Assembly (NCBI RefSeq): GCF_004768545.1
Contig: NZ_CP038635.1
Span: 1,426,001 to 1,490,000, forward strand
Source of the DNA: Cupriavidus oxalaticus
GTDB lineage: Bacteria; Pseudomonadota; Gammaproteobacteria; Burkholderiales; Burkholderiaceae
Reading direction: 5' to 3'
Length of the DNA: 64,000 nucleotides
The notes beneath the pieces are model-generated. The model did no database searches, was not told where the DNA came from, and was given only the letters and a program-made list of their open reading frames with translations. Every line of letters begins with the position of its first letter. Within the stretch, counting starts at the first letter, position 1. A program made the translations under genes and the position numbers. Positions 8,185 to 17,897 of the stretch are shown in pieces.

Positions 8185-9363
8185 ATGAACGAAGCAGTCA
8201 TCGTATCTACCGCACGGACCGGCCTGGCCAAGAGCTGGAAGGGCGGCTTCAATATGACCCACGGCGCCACCCTGGGCGGCCATGCGGTCCAGCATGCGAT
8301 CGCCCGCGCCAAGATCGACGCCGCCGAAGTGGAAGACGTGCTGATGGGCTGCGCCAACCCGGAAGGTGCCACCGGCGCCAACATCGCGCGCCAGATCGCA
8401 CTGCGCGCCGGCTGCCCGGTCACCGTCCCCGGCGCCACCGTCAACCGCTTCTGCTCGTCGGGCCTGCAGACCATCGCCATGGCCGCGCAGCGCGTAATCG
8501 CCAATGAAGGCGACATCTTCGTCGCCGGCGGCGTGGAAAGCATCTCCTGCGTGCAGCAGGAAATGAACCGCCACATGATCCAGGAAAGCTGGCTGGTGAA
8601 GAACAAGCCGGAAATCTACTGGAACATGCTGCAGACCGCCGAGAACGTGGCCAAGCGCTACAGCATCTCGAAGGAGCGCCAGGACGAATATGGCGTGCGC
8701 AGCCAGCAACGCGCCGCCGCCGCGCAGGAAGCCGGCAAGTTCAAGGACGAGATCGTGCCGATGACGGTGCTCGCCGGCGTCGCCGACAAGTCCACCGGAC
8801 AGCTGGTGACGAAGGAAGTGACCATCGACCGCGACGAAGGCATCCGCGCCGACACCACGCTGGAAGGCGTGGCCAAGATCCGCAGCGCGGTGCCGGGTGG
8901 CGTGATCACCGCCGGCAATGCCTCGCAGTTCTCGGACGGTGCCTCGGCGGCCGTGGTGATGAACGCGCGCGTGGCCGAGGCCAAGGGCCTGCAGCCGCTG
9001 GGCGTGTTCCGCGGCTTTGCCGTGGCCGGTTGCGAGCCGGACGAGATGGGCATCGGCCCCGTGTTTGCGGTGCCCAAGCTGCTGAAGAAGGCTGGCCTGA
9101 AGGTCGAGGACATCGGCCTGTGGGAGCTGAACGAAGCCTTCGCGGTGCAGGTACTGTACTGCGCCGACAAGCTCGGCATCCCGATGGATCGCCTCAACGT
9201 CAACGGCGGCGCCATCGCGGTGGGCCACCCGTACGGCGTGTCGGGTGCGCGCCTGGTCGGCCATGCGCTGATCGAAGGCAAGCGCCGTGGGGTGAAGTAT
9301 GTGGTGGTGACCATGTGCATCGGCGGCGGGCAGGGTGCTGCTGGTCTGTTCGAAGTCCTGTAA
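8185..9363 (+). CDS. fadA: Acetyl-CoA C-acyltransferase (beta-ketothiolase)
   Basis: Thiolase that cleaves 3-ketoacyl-CoA with CoA to acetyl-CoA and a shortened acyl-CoA, the last step of beta-oxidation. It has the usual 392 residues. Nucleophile C90 (NRFCSSGLQ), catalytic H348 (GHPYG) and C378 (TMCIGGGQG) are present, with the [10 protein letters not shown] signature. The ribosome site CCGAGGAGCA precedes the ATG. With fadB upstream it completes a FadBA-type pair, although pncA lies between. The symbol reflects role; the same fold includes acetoacetyl-CoA thiolases such as PhaA/BktB, which sequence reading alone cannot exclude. Confidence 0.9.
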   Translation: MNEAVIVSTARTGLAKSWKGGFNMTHGATLGGHAVQHAIARAKIDAAEVEDVLMGCANPEGATGANIARQIALRAGCPVTVPGATVNRFCSSGLQTIAMAAQRVIANEGDIFVAGGVESISCVQQEMNRHMIQESWLVKNKPEIYWNMLQTAENVAKRYSISKERQDEYGVRSQQRAAAAQEAGKFKDEIVPMTVLAGVADKSTGQLVTKEVTIDRDEGIRADTTLEGVAKIRSAVPGGVITAGNASQFSDGASAAVVMNARVAEAKGLQPLGVFRGFAVAGCEPDEMGIGPVFAVPKLLKKAGLKVEDIGLWELNEAFAVQVLYCADKLGIPMDRLNVNGGAIAVGHPYGVSGARLVGHALIEGKRRGVKYVVVTMCIGGGQGAAGLFEVL

Positions 9364-9372
9364 CTGCCGACA

Positions 9373-9393
9373 AAACCGGCACGCTGCCGGTTT
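9373..9393 (+). terminator. Hairpin after the thiolase gene
   Basis: AAACCGGC (9373-9380) and GCCGGTTT (9386-9393) form a perfect 8-bp stem with a 5-base loop ten bases after the stop. The T-tract is only the three T at the stem end, so termination may be partial and allow read-through to the acyl-CoA dehydrogenase gene. Confidence 0.5.
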
Positions 9394-9396
9394 GCT

Positions 9397-9515
9397 CCCC
9401 TCTCCCGCTTGCGGGAGAGGGGCAGGGGGTGAGGGCAGGCGGTGGCATACCACCGGCCTCTACTTCGTCGTCCCGCCGGCCCTCACCCCAACCCTCTCCC
9501 GCAAGCGGGAGAGGG
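9397..9515. repeat. Pair of inverted REP-like palindromes
   Basis: CCCCTCTCCCGC-TT-GCGGGAGAGGGG (9397-9422) and CCCTCTCCCGC-AA-GCGGGAGAGGG (9492-9515) are each near-perfect hairpins. Flanks GGGGGTGAGGGC and GCCCTCACCCC show the second copy is inverted relative to the first. This CCCTCTCCCGC element is a familiar intergenic repeat in Burkholderiales and Xanthomonadales; another copy is at 22618. A GGTGG/CCACC hairpin lies between them near 9445-9460. Confidence 0.85.
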
Positions 9516-9610
9516 AGCACACATGCGGTGCGATTCAATGCGGGGGCGGTTCGCACAAGAAGGCAACAAGAATTCACGGCGCACCAAGCAGTGCGCCGCA
9601 TGGAGACACC

Positions 9611-11473
9611 ATGTCGATGATCCTTTCCCGTCGCGACCTGAACTTCATTCTGTATGAATGGCTCAAGGTCGACGAGCTGACCCGCATCCCGCGCTACGCC
9701 GACCACTCGCGCGAGACCTTCGACGCCGCGCTGGACACCTGCGAGAAGATCGCCACCGACCTGTTCGCGCCGCACAACAAGAAGAACGACCAGCAGGAAC
9801 CCGAATTCGACGGCGAGACCGTCACCATCATTCCCGAGGTCGGCACCGCGCTGAAGGCCTTCTGCGAGGCCGGCCTGATGGCCGCCGGGCAGGACTACGA
9901 ACTGGGCGGCATGCAGCTGCCGGTGGTAGTGGAAAAGGCCGGCTTCGCCTACTTCAAGGGCGCCAACGTCGGTACCAGCTCCTACCCGTTCCTGACCATC
10001 GGCAACGCCAACCTGCTGCTGACGCACGGCACGCCGGCGCAGGTCGAGACCTTCGTCAAGCCGGAGATGGAAGGGCGCTTCTTCGGCACCATGTGCCTGT
10101 CGGAGCCGCAGGCCGGCTCGTCGCTGTCGGATATCACGACGCGCGCCGAGTATGAGGGCGAATCGCCGCTGGGCGCGCAATACCGCCTGCGCGGCAACAA
10201 GATGTGGATTTCCGCGGGCGAGCACGAGCTGTCGGACAACATCGTCCACCTGGTGCTGGCCAAGATCCCCGGCCGGGACGGCAAGCTGATCCCGGGCGTG
10301 AAGGGCATCTCGCTGTTCATCGTGCCCAAGTACCTGGTCAACCAAGACGGCTCGCTGGGCGAGCACAACGACGTGGTGCTGGCCGGCCTGAACCACAAGA
10401 TGGGCTATCGCGGCACCACCAACTGCCTGCTGAATTTCGGCGAAGGCATGAAGTACAAGCCGGGCGGCAAGGCCGGTGCCATCGGCTATCTGGTGGGCGA
10501 GCCGCACAAGGGCCTGGCCTGCATGTTCCACATGATGAATGAGGCGCGCATCGGCGTGGGCCTGGGCGCGGTGATGCTGGGCTATACCGGCTACCTGCAC
10601 GCGCTGGACTATGCGCGCAACCGTCCGCAAGGCCGCCCCGTCGGCCCCGGCGGCAAGGATGCCGCCAGCCCGCAGGTGAAGCTGGTCGAGCACGCCGATA
10701 TCCGCCGCATGCTGCTGGCGCAGAAGAGCTATGTCGAGGGCGGCCTGGCGCTGAACCTGTATTGCGCGCGGCTGGTGGACGAGGAAGAAGCCGCGGCCGC
10801 CGCGGGCGACCAGGAAGCGCATGCGCGCCTGGCGCTGCTGCTCGACATCCTGACCCCGATCGCCAAGAGCTGGCCATCGCAATGGTGCCTGGAGGCCAAC
10901 AACCTTGCGATCCAGGTGCATGGCGGCTATGGCTACACCCGCGAATACAACGTCGAGCAGTTCTACCGCGACAACCGCCTGAACCCGATCCACGAGGGCA
11001 CGCATGGCATCCAGGGCCTGGACCTGCTGGGCCGCAAGGTGGTGATGAAGGATGGCGCCGCGTTCAAGCTGCTGGGCGAGCGCGTGCAGGCCACCATCGG
11101 CCGCGCGCTCGCCGCGGACGATGCCGAGCTGGCGCGGCAGGCGCGCGCGCTCGGCGCCGCAACCCGGCGCCTGGCCGAAGTGACGCAGACGCTGTGGAGC
11201 GCCGGCGACTCCAATGTGACGCTGGCCAACGCCTCGGTCTACCTCGAAGCCTTCGGCCACGTGGTGGTCGCGTGGATCTGGCTGGAGCAGGCACTGCTGG
11301 CACAGGCCGCGCTGGCGCAGGCGGGCGGCAAGGAAGACCAGGACTTCTATCGCGGCAAGCTGGCCGCGGCGGCGTACTTCTTCCGCTTCGAGCTGCCCAG
11401 GGTCGGCCCTCAGCTCGATTTGCTGGCATCGCTCGACCGAACCACGCTGGACATGCAGGACGCCTGGTTCTGA
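9611..11473 (+). CDS. Acyl-CoA dehydrogenase
   Basis: Flavoenzyme that introduces the trans-2 double bond in acyl-CoA, the first step of the beta-oxidation cycle, passing electrons to ETF. The ATG at 9611 (after TGGAGACACC) is chosen over upstream in-frame codons lying inside the REP-like repeat region; the protein is 620 residues, the length of the long subfamily with an extra C-terminal domain (about 480-620). Visible are the flavin-domain MCLSEPQAGSS and KMWISAGEHEL motifs, YGYTREYNVEQFYRD and the catalytic glutamate near residue 462 (NPIHEGTHGIQG). It is in line with fadB-pncA-thiolase and the following SDR. Chain-length specificity is unknown. Confidence 0.9.
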   Translation: MSMILSRRDLNFILYEWLKVDELTRIPRYADHSRETFDAALDTCEKIATDLFAPHNKKNDQQEPEFDGETVTIIPEVGTALKAFCEAGLMAAGQDYELGGMQLPVVVEKAGFAYFKGANVGTSSYPFLTIGNANLLLTHGTPAQVETFVKPEMEGRFFGTMCLSEPQAGSSLSDITTRAEYEGESPLGAQYRLRGNKMWISAGEHELSDNIVHLVLAKIPGRDGKLIPGVKGISLFIVPKYLVNQDGSLGEHNDVVLAGLNHKMGYRGTTNCLLNFGEGMKYKPGGKAGAIGYLVGEPHKGLACMFHMMNEARIGVGLGAVMLGYTGYLHALDYARNRPQGRPVGPGGKDAASPQVKLVEHADIRRMLLAQKSYVEGGLALNLYCARLVDEEEAAAAAGDQEAHARLALLLDILTPIAKSWPSQWCLEANNLAIQVHGGYGYTREYNVEQFYRDNRLNPIHEGTHGIQGLDLLGRKVVMKDGAAFKLLGERVQATIGRALAADDAELARQARALGAATRRLAEVTQTLWSAGDSNVTLANASVYLEAFGHVVVAWIWLEQALLAQAALAQAGGKEDQDFYRGKLAAAAYFFRFELPRVGPQLDLLASLDRTTLDMQDAWF

Positions 11474-11514
11474 CCGCTGACTACATCATTCAAAGACAAC
11501 CGAGGAAGAGACAC

Positions 11515-12297
<783 letters not shown>

Positions 12298-12338
12298 GCG
12301 CGGTCTGAACGACTGCCGGCGTTTGCGGCAATAATGCG

Positions 12339-12378
12339 GGAGAGGCGCCGGCGGGCAAGCTGCCGCCGGCGCCTCTCC
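12339..12378 (+). terminator. Perfect 16-bp GC hairpin between SDR and thioesterase genes
   Basis: GGAGAGGCGCCGGCGG (12339-12354) pairs perfectly with CCGCCGGCGCCTCTCC (12363-12378) around an 8-base loop. No T-tract follows, so it may be an mRNA-stabilising or attenuating structure rather than a classical terminator. Confidence 0.5.
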
Positions 12379-12403
12379 AGCCCCCACTTCGACTCGCATT
12401 GCC

Positions 12404-12841
12404 ATGAACCAGTACACCGGCTCCCTGAGCCATATCCCCTTCCTTGCCGACCTCGGCGTGACCTGTAGCGTTGCAGAGAGCGGGCGCAGCGAGATCTCGC
12501 TGCCGGTTGAAAAACGCCACCAGAACAGCTGGGACATGGCCCACGGCGGCGTGATCATGACGCTGCTCGACGTGGCCATGGCGGTGGCCGGCCGCAGCAG
12601 CGATGCCGATGGCCGTGGCGTGGTGACCATCGAGATGAAGAGCAGCTTCATGGCGCCGGGCCGCGGCCAGCTGACCGCGCGCGGCACCACCGTGCACCGC
12701 ACCACCACCATGGTGTTCTGCGAGGCGGAGATTGTCGATGCCGACGGCAAGACCGTGGCGCGCGGCTCGGGCACGTTCAAGTACATCCGGCGCATGCCGC
12801 CGCAGCGCCCGGGCGAAACCGATACCGGCGCCGACGGCTGA
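12404..12841 (+). CDS. PaaI-family thioesterase (hotdog fold)
   Basis: Predicted acyl-CoA thioesterase of 145 residues. The hotdog helix motif HGGVIMTLLDVAMAVAG (about residues 47-63), preceded by NSWDM, is typical of PaaI/YdiI-like enzymes, with the acid D58 facing the active site in that family. It would release free acids from CoA esters that stall in beta-oxidation. It lies downstream of the GC hairpin and upstream of a CurA-like reductase on the same strand. The start is the first ATG that keeps the complete hotdog domain. Substrate unknown. Confidence 0.85.
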   Translation: MNQYTGSLSHIPFLADLGVTCSVAESGRSEISLPVEKRHQNSWDMAHGGVIMTLLDVAMAVAGRSSDADGRGVVTIEMKSSFMAPGRGQLTARGTTVHRTTTMVFCEAEIVDADGKTVARGSGTFKYIRRMPPQRPGETDTGADG

Positions 12842-12929
12842 GCGCCGGCGCCAGGACATGTGGGGCGGTTCGTGCCCCGCATTAGCAGTTTCCATGCAGT
12901 TTCCATCTCCCATTGGAAGGAACCCGACC

Positions 12930-13940
12930 ATGTCCAACACATTCAAGCGCATCGTCCTGGCCTCGCGTCCCGAGGGCGCGGTGACGCCGGCCAATTTCCG
13001 GCTGGAAGAGGTGCCCGTGCCGCAGATCGCCGACGGCCAGGTGCTGGTGCGCAACCACTACCTGTCGCTCGACCCGTACATGCGCGGCCGCATGAACGAC
13101 AGCAAGTCGTATGCCGCGCCGCAGCCGCTTAATGAAGTGATGATCGGTGGCACCGTCGGCGAAGTGGTGGAAAGCAAAAACAGCAAGTTCAAGCCGGGCG
13201 ACAAGGTGGTCGGCATGTTCGGCTGGCAGGAAATGGGCGTCAGCGACGGCACCGGCCTGCAGCCGGTCGATACCACGCATATCCCGCTGTCGGCCTACCT
13301 TGGTTCGGTCGGCATGCCGGGCGTGACCGCGTGGTATGGCCTGAACAAGATCATCCAGCCCAAGGCGGGCAAGACCATCGCGGTCAGCGCCGCGTCGGGC
13401 GCGGTCGGCAGCGTGGTGGGCCAGCTGGCCAAGCTGGCGGGCTGCCGCGCGGTGGGCTTTGCCGGCGGCAAGGACAAGTGCGACTACGTGGTCAATGAGC
13501 TGGGCTTCGACGCCTGTATCGACTACAAGGCGGCAAAAGACCCGAAAGAGCTCTACACCATGCTCAAGGAAGCCACGCCAGACGGTATCGACGGCTATTT
13601 CGAGAACGTCGGCGGCGAGATCTTCGACGCAGTGCTGTCGCGCATGAACGCCTTCGGCCGCATCGCCATGTGCGGCATGATCGCCGGCTATGACGGTCAG
13701 CCGCTGCCGCTGAAGAACCCGCAGCTGATCCTGGTCTCGCGCCTGACCATCGAGGGCTTTATCGTATCCGAGCACATGGAAGTCTGGCCGCAGGCGCTGA
13801 AGGAGCTGGGCACCGCGGTCGCGCAGGGCAAGCTGAAGTTCCGCGAGAGCATTGCCGAAGGCCTGGCCAGCGCGCCGGAAGCCTTCATGGGGCTGCTCAA
13901 GGGCAAGAACTTCGGCAAGCAGCTGGTCAAGCTGGTCTGA
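12930..13940 (+). CDS. NADP-dependent oxidoreductase, MDR superfamily (CurA / 2-alkenal reductase-like)
   Basis: Zinc-independent medium-chain reductase of 336 residues that likely saturates the double bond of alpha,beta-unsaturated ketones or aldehydes with NADPH. Family marks are LSLDPYMRGRM (46-55), the GGTVGEVV stretch, the nucleotide motif AASGAVGS (154-161) and ENVGGE near 226. The ATG at 12930 follows GGAAGGAA; frame extension upstream would run through the thioesterase gene. It may detoxify enals or reduce enone intermediates made by the neighbouring catabolic genes. Related members include E. coli CurA and leukotriene B4 dehydrogenases. Confidence 0.88.
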   Translation: MSNTFKRIVLASRPEGAVTPANFRLEEVPVPQIADGQVLVRNHYLSLDPYMRGRMNDSKSYAAPQPLNEVMIGGTVGEVVESKNSKFKPGDKVVGMFGWQEMGVSDGTGLQPVDTTHIPLSAYLGSVGMPGVTAWYGLNKIIQPKAGKTIAVSAASGAVGSVVGQLAKLAGCRAVGFAGGKDKCDYVVNELGFDACIDYKAAKDPKELYTMLKEATPDGIDGYFENVGGEIFDAVLSRMNAFGRIAMCGMIAGYDGQPLPLKNPQLILVSRLTIEGFIVSEHMEVWPQALKELGTAVAQGKLKFRESIAEGLASAPEAFMGLLKGKNFGKQLVKLV

Positions 13941-13988
13941 ATGCAGCACCGGCACGCCGCGTCCCCACGGGCGTGCCGCGCAGCGAAC

Positions 13989-14030
13989 GCAGGCAAGACA
14001 GTGCAGGCAAGACAGCGCAGGCAAGAAAGA
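13989..14030 (+). repeat. Three tandem copies of a 14-bp unit before the aldolase gene
   Basis: GCAGGCAAGACAGT, GCAGGCAAGACAGC and GCAGGCAAGAAAGA follow each other without a gap, ending just before the ribosome site GAGGAGA of the class II aldolase gene. Confidence 0.85.
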
Positions 14031-14043
14031 GGAGGAGACACCC

Positions 14044-14898
14044 ATGAATGCCCCGCAAGTTCCGCAAGTCCAGCAAGACACTAGCGACGATATCGGCGCC
14101 GGCCTGCCTGAAGAGGTCAAGGCCCGCTACCGCAACCTGCCGCGGCCGCCGCAGTTCGCCACCGTGGGCGAGGAGCGCCTGCACCGCAAGCAGCGCCTGG
14201 CCGCCGCCTTCCGGCTGTTCTCGAAATTCGGCTTCGATGAGGGCGTGGCCGGCCATATCACCGCGCGCGATCCCGAGTTTCCCGACACCTTCTGGGTCAA
14301 TCCCTTCGGCGTGCATTTCAGCCAGGTCAAGGTGTCCAACCTGATCCGCTGCGACCACCATGGCGACGTGGTGGAGGGCGATTACCCGGTCAATGCCGCG
14401 GCTTTTGCGATCCATTCGCGCGTGCACCAGACCCGCCCCGACGCGGTCGCCGCCGCGCACTCGCACAGCACCTATGGCCGCGCCTGGTCGACGCTCGGCC
14501 GCCCGCTCGATGCGCTGACGCAGGACGTGTGCGCGTTCTACAACGACCACGCGGTCTATGACGACTTTGGCGGCGTGGTGGTCGAGCTGGACGAAGGCCA
14601 GCGCATCGCCAACGCGCTCGGCCAGAACAAGGCGGCGATCCTGCAGAACCACGGCCTGCTGACGGTCGGCAAGACCGTGGACGAAGCGGCGTGGTGGTTC
14701 ATCACCATGGAACGCTCCTGCCAGGTGCAGCTGCTGGCCGAAGCGGCCGCGGCGCGCACGCAGGCGCCGCTGAAGGTGATTGCCGACGCTGCCGCACGGC
14801 AGGCGTATTCGATCGTCGGCACGGCGCAGGCGGGCTGGTTCCAGTTCCAGCCGCTGTACGCGCGCATCGTCAAGGAACAGCCCGACCTGCTGGACTGA
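14044..14898 (+). CDS. Class II aldolase/adducin family protein
   Basis: Zinc-dependent aldolase-fold protein of 284 residues. It has the N-terminal helical part with GVAGHITARDP, the metal-binding histidines in AAAHSHSTYGRAW (HxH) and a third in the LQNHGLLTVG segment, all typical of the family. The ATG follows AGGAGGAGAC. Relatives of this length in proteobacteria are mostly uncharacterised and often annotated as class II aldolases beside SDR and GST-like genes; a retro-aldol or decarboxylation role on a hydroxylated acid is possible. It sits in a same-strand run with a CurA-like reductase upstream and a GST-like gene downstream. Confidence 0.85.
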   Translation: MNAPQVPQVQQDTSDDIGAGLPEEVKARYRNLPRPPQFATVGEERLHRKQRLAAAFRLFSKFGFDEGVAGHITARDPEFPDTFWVNPFGVHFSQVKVSNLIRCDHHGDVVEGDYPVNAAAFAIHSRVHQTRPDAVAAAHSHSTYGRAWSTLGRPLDALTQDVCAFYNDHAVYDDFGGVVVELDEGQRIANALGQNKAAILQNHGLLTVGKTVDEAAWWFITMERSCQVQLLAEAAAARTQAPLKVIADAAARQAYSIVGTAQAGWFQFQPLYARIVKEQPDLLD

Positions 14899-14979
14899 GC
14901 GGCCTGCGGAAGGCATTGCAATGCGGCCGCCGCATGGCGGCCATCCCTGCAGTCGATCAACAACCGTGAGGTGGCACGC

Positions 14980-15915
14980 ATGGCAGACATCATCCTTCAC
15001 CAGTACGCAACCTCGCCGTTCTCGGAAAAGGTACGGCTGCTGCTGGGCGCCAAGGGCCTGGCGTGGCAGGCGGTGGAAATCCCGGCCATCCTGCCCAAGC
15101 CCGACCTGCTGGCGCTGACCGGCGGCTACCGTCGCACGCCGGTGATGCAGGTCGGCGCCGACATTTATTGCGACACGGCACTGATCTGCGAAGTCATCGA
15201 CCAGCTGGCCCCGGCCACGCCGCTGTATCCGCCCACGCAGGCCGCGGCGGCACGCATGATGGCGGCGTGGTTCGACAGTGCGCTGTTCACCGCTGCCGCG
15301 ACCTACGTGTTCCAGCCGGCCGGCGTCGCCAGCATGCTGGGCCATCTGTCGCCCGCGCAGATCCAGGCGTTTGTCGCCGACCGCAAGGCCATGCGCGGCG
15401 ACACCAACGCGCTGCGCATGCCGCTGCCCGAGGCCACCGCGCAGTTGCACGAGACCTTTGGCAGGGTCGAAACGCAGTTCGCCGCGGGCGTTGAGTATGT
15501 GGCCGGGCCATTGCTGTCCGTGGCGGACTTCTCGCTGTACCACAACCTCTGGTTTATCCGCCGCGCCGGCGCTCTGGCCCAGATGCTGGAGGCCTATCCC
15601 AGGCTGCAGGCCTGGTATGCGCGCATGAATACCTTCGGCCACGGGCGTCCGCGCGTGATCGATGGCGAGCAGGCCATCGGCATGGCGCGTAGCGCAGATC
15701 CGGTGGCGCTCGACGAAGGCGTGCGCGAGGGCGAAGGCCTGCAGCCGGGCGACCCGGTCACGGTCACGCCCACCGACTACGCGCGCGACCCCGTGGCCGG
15801 CGTGCTGCTGGCACTGGGCCCGCACCGCGTCACGCTGCGCCGGCAGGACCCGCGCGCGGGCGCGCTCAACGTGCACTTCCCGCGGCAGGGCTACCAGGTA
15901 CAGCGCGCCGCCTGA
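14980..15915 (+). CDS. Glutathione S-transferase family protein with C-terminal extension
   Basis: GST-like protein of 311 residues. Residues 1-80 form the thioredoxin-like domain (HQYATSPFSEKVRLLL, then TPVMQVG with the cis-Pro, and D-T-ALICE for the glutathione gamma-glutamyl site). Residues about 90-220 form the helical domain. The last ~85 residues (GDPVTVTPTDYARDP onward) are an extra predicted beta-rich part not found in ordinary 200-230-residue GSTs. The ATG is preferred over an in-frame GTG nine bases upstream because the GAGG site then has normal spacing. Function could be thiol transfer or isomerisation in the surrounding catabolic run. Confidence 0.85.
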   Translation: MADIILHQYATSPFSEKVRLLLGAKGLAWQAVEIPAILPKPDLLALTGGYRRTPVMQVGADIYCDTALICEVIDQLAPATPLYPPTQAAAARMMAAWFDSALFTAAATYVFQPAGVASMLGHLSPAQIQAFVADRKAMRGDTNALRMPLPEATAQLHETFGRVETQFAAGVEYVAGPLLSVADFSLYHNLWFIRRAGALAQMLEAYPRLQAWYARMNTFGHGRPRVIDGEQAIGMARSADPVALDEGVREGEGLQPGDPVTVTPTDYARDPVAGVLLALGPHRVTLRRQDPRAGALNVHFPRQGYQVQRAA

Positions 15916-15983
15916 ACCGGTGCTGCGCTGCGCCGCTGCGCGCGGCCCTTCTCCTATTGATTTCACGCGACAGGACAGACGAC

Positions 15984-16886
15984 ATGAAGGATTTTTCCAA
16001 CAAGGTAGCCGTCATCACCGGTGGTGCTTCGGGGTTTGGCAAGGAATTCGCCCGCATCGGCGCCGATCTCGGCATGAAGCTGGTGCTGGCCGACGTGCAG
16101 GAAGACGCGCTGGACGCGACCGTGGCCGAATTCAAGGCGCGCAACGTCCCGGTGATCGGGCTGCGCACCGACGTGTCGCGCGCCGAGCAGGTGCAGGCGC
16201 TGGCCGACGCGGCGATGGAGGCGTTCGGGCAGGTCAACCTGCTGTTCAACAATGCCGGCGTGGGCGCCGGCGGACTGGTCTGGGAAAACTCGCTGCAGGA
16301 CTGGGAGTGGGTGCTGGGCGTCAATCTCTACGGCGTGATCCACGGCGTGCGCATCTTCACCCCGCTGATGCTGGCCGCCGCGGAGAAGGACCCGTCGTAC
16401 CAGGGCCATATCGTCAACACCGCGTCGATGGCGGGCTTGCTCAACCCGCCGGCGATGGGCGTGTACAACGTGTCCAAGCACGCCGTGGTGTCGCTGTCGG
16501 AAACGCTGTACCAGGACCTCGGTCTGGTCAGCGAGCAGGTGCGCTGCTCGGTACTGTGCCCGTATTTCGTGCCGACCGGCATCAACCAGTCGCAGCGCAA
16601 CCGGCCGGCGGAGCTGGCCAACCAGGCGCCGCCCACGCGTTCGCAGCTGGTGTCGCAGGCGCTGTCGGACAAGGCCGTCGGCTCGGGCAAGGTGACCGCG
16701 GCCGAGGTGGCGCAGAAAACCTTCGATGCCATCCGCGCCGATAGCTTCTATATTTATTCGCATCCGCAGGCACTGGCGCCGGTGCGCCAGCGCTTCGAGG
16801 ACATCGTCGGGCCGCGCAACCCCGGCGATCCCTTTGCCGACAAGCCCGAAGTCCGTGCGGGCCTCGTGGCCGCGCTGCGCGGCTGA
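15984..16886 (+). CDS. SDR-family NAD(P)-dependent oxidoreductase
   Basis: Classical short-chain dehydrogenase of 300 residues with TGGASGFG (12-19), NNAG (89-92), catalytic S148, Y161 and K165 (YNVSK). The ATG at 15984 is preferred over an in-frame TTG at 15957 because an AGGACAG ribosome-like site lies just upstream and the Rossmann fold begins normally. It is longer at the C-terminus than typical 250-residue SDRs. It follows the GST-like gene after 68 bases and precedes the epoxide-hydrolase-like gene by 32, suggesting one transcript. Substrate unknown; an alcohol or hydroxyacyl substrate would fit. Confidence 0.88.
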   Translation: MKDFSNKVAVITGGASGFGKEFARIGADLGMKLVLADVQEDALDATVAEFKARNVPVIGLRTDVSRAEQVQALADAAMEAFGQVNLLFNNAGVGAGGLVWENSLQDWEWVLGVNLYGVIHGVRIFTPLMLAAAEKDPSYQGHIVNTASMAGLLNPPAMGVYNVSKHAVVSLSETLYQDLGLVSEQVRCSVLCPYFVPTGINQSQRNRPAELANQAPPTRSQLVSQALSDKAVGSGKVTAAEVAQKTFDAIRADSFYIYSHPQALAPVRQRFEDIVGPRNPGDPFADKPEVRAGLVAALRG

Positions 16887-16918
16887 CGCGCCAACGCCAC
16901 CAACGAGGAACCACGCAC

Positions 16919-17875
16919 ATGGAGACCACCATGGCCGCCCCCGCCGTCATCCGGCACCTGCAGTACGCCAGCCTGCCCAACGGCACCCGGCTGCACTACG
17001 CCAGCGCAGGCGAGCGCGGCAAGCCGCTGATGCTGTTCGTGCACGGATTCCCCGAGTTCTGGTACGAGTGGGAAGCCCAGCTGGCCGAGTTCGGGCACAC
17101 GCATTTCGCCGTCGCGCCGGACTTGCGCGGCTTCAACCTGTCGAGCAAGCCGGGCGACGTAGAGTCCTACCGGCCGCGCCATATCGTCGAAGACCTGGTG
17201 CAGTTCATCGGTGCGCTGGGCTATGACCAGGCCATCGTTGTCGCGCACGACTGGGGCGGCGCGATCTGCTGGAACCTGGCGATCCAGTTCCCGCAGCTCG
17301 TGCGCCAGCTCGTCATCATCAACTCGCCGCACCCGTACCTGTTCGCGCGCGCGCTGGCCACCGATCCGGAGCAGCAGGCCGCCTCCGCCTACATGAACTG
17401 GCTGCGCAAGTCGGGTTCGGAGAAGGCACTGGCCGCCAACGACTTTGCGCTGCTGGACCGCATGCTTGCCGATGCCGACGGCAAGCCGGCCGCGTGGTAC
17501 ACGCCGCAGACACGCGAGCGCTACCACGCCGCGTGGTCGCAGCCTGGCGAAGAGGGTGGAGAGGGTGAAGGGGGCGTGCATCCGCTGACCGGCGGCGTCA
17601 ATTTCTACCGCGCGTCGCCGATGCGGCCGCCGGCCGACGGCGACGCGGGGCCGGATCTGTCAAAGCTCGATCCGGCCAGGTTCGTCATCCGCGTGCCGAC
17701 GCTGGTGATCTGGGGCGAACGCGACCGCGCCTTGCCGAAATCCCTGCTCAATGGCCTGGAGGACTTTGTCACGGACCTGCGCCTGGAGCGCATCCCGGAC
17801 GGCACCCACTGGGTCGTGCACGAGCAGCCGGAGCACGTCAACCTGCTGATCCGCAGCGCATTGCCTGCGGTTTAG
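16919..17875 (+). CDS. Alpha/beta hydrolase, epoxide hydrolase-like
   Basis: Predicted hydrolase of 318 residues. It has the HGFPE oxyanion motif (42-46), an aspartate nucleophile D111 in AHDWGG, which points to epoxide hydrolases or dehalogenases rather than esterases, acid D269 (GERDRAL) and H297 (GTHWVVHE). A Gly/Glu-rich insert (residues about 209-219) sits in the lid region. The ATG follows GAGGAA with 9-base spacing. It is the last gene of the 5383-17875 plus-strand run; a GC hairpin separates it from the convergent macrodomain gene. Opening of an epoxide or hydrolysis of a halogenated intermediate are the likely chemistries. Confidence 0.85.
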   Translation: METTMAAPAVIRHLQYASLPNGTRLHYASAGERGKPLMLFVHGFPEFWYEWEAQLAEFGHTHFAVAPDLRGFNLSSKPGDVESYRPRHIVEDLVQFIGALGYDQAIVVAHDWGGAICWNLAIQFPQLVRQLVIINSPHPYLFARALATDPEQQAASAYMNWLRKSGSEKALAANDFALLDRMLADADGKPAAWYTPQTRERYHAAWSQPGEEGGEGEGGVHPLTGGVNFYRASPMRPPADGDAGPDLSKLDPARFVIRVPTLVIWGERDRALPKSLLNGLEDFVTDLRLERIPDGTHWVVHEQPEHVNLLIRSALPAV

Positions 17876-17897
17876 CTGCGCCCTGCGGCATCCGGAA

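Noticed and set aside
5110..9453. A 1447-codon open frame on the minus strand opposite fadB, pncA and the thiolase gene
   Set aside because: It is antisense to three genes with intact catalytic residues, has a His/Ala/Arg-rich shadow composition and no recognisable domain.
9335..9610. N-terminal extension of the acyl-CoA dehydrogenase frame
   Set aside because: It runs through the REP-like repeats; the ATG at 9611 has a ribosome site and the family N-terminus.
13989..14030. Three tandem 14-bp units as a possible CRISPR-like array
   Set aside because: Units abut with no spacers and are too short; it is a simple tandem repeat.
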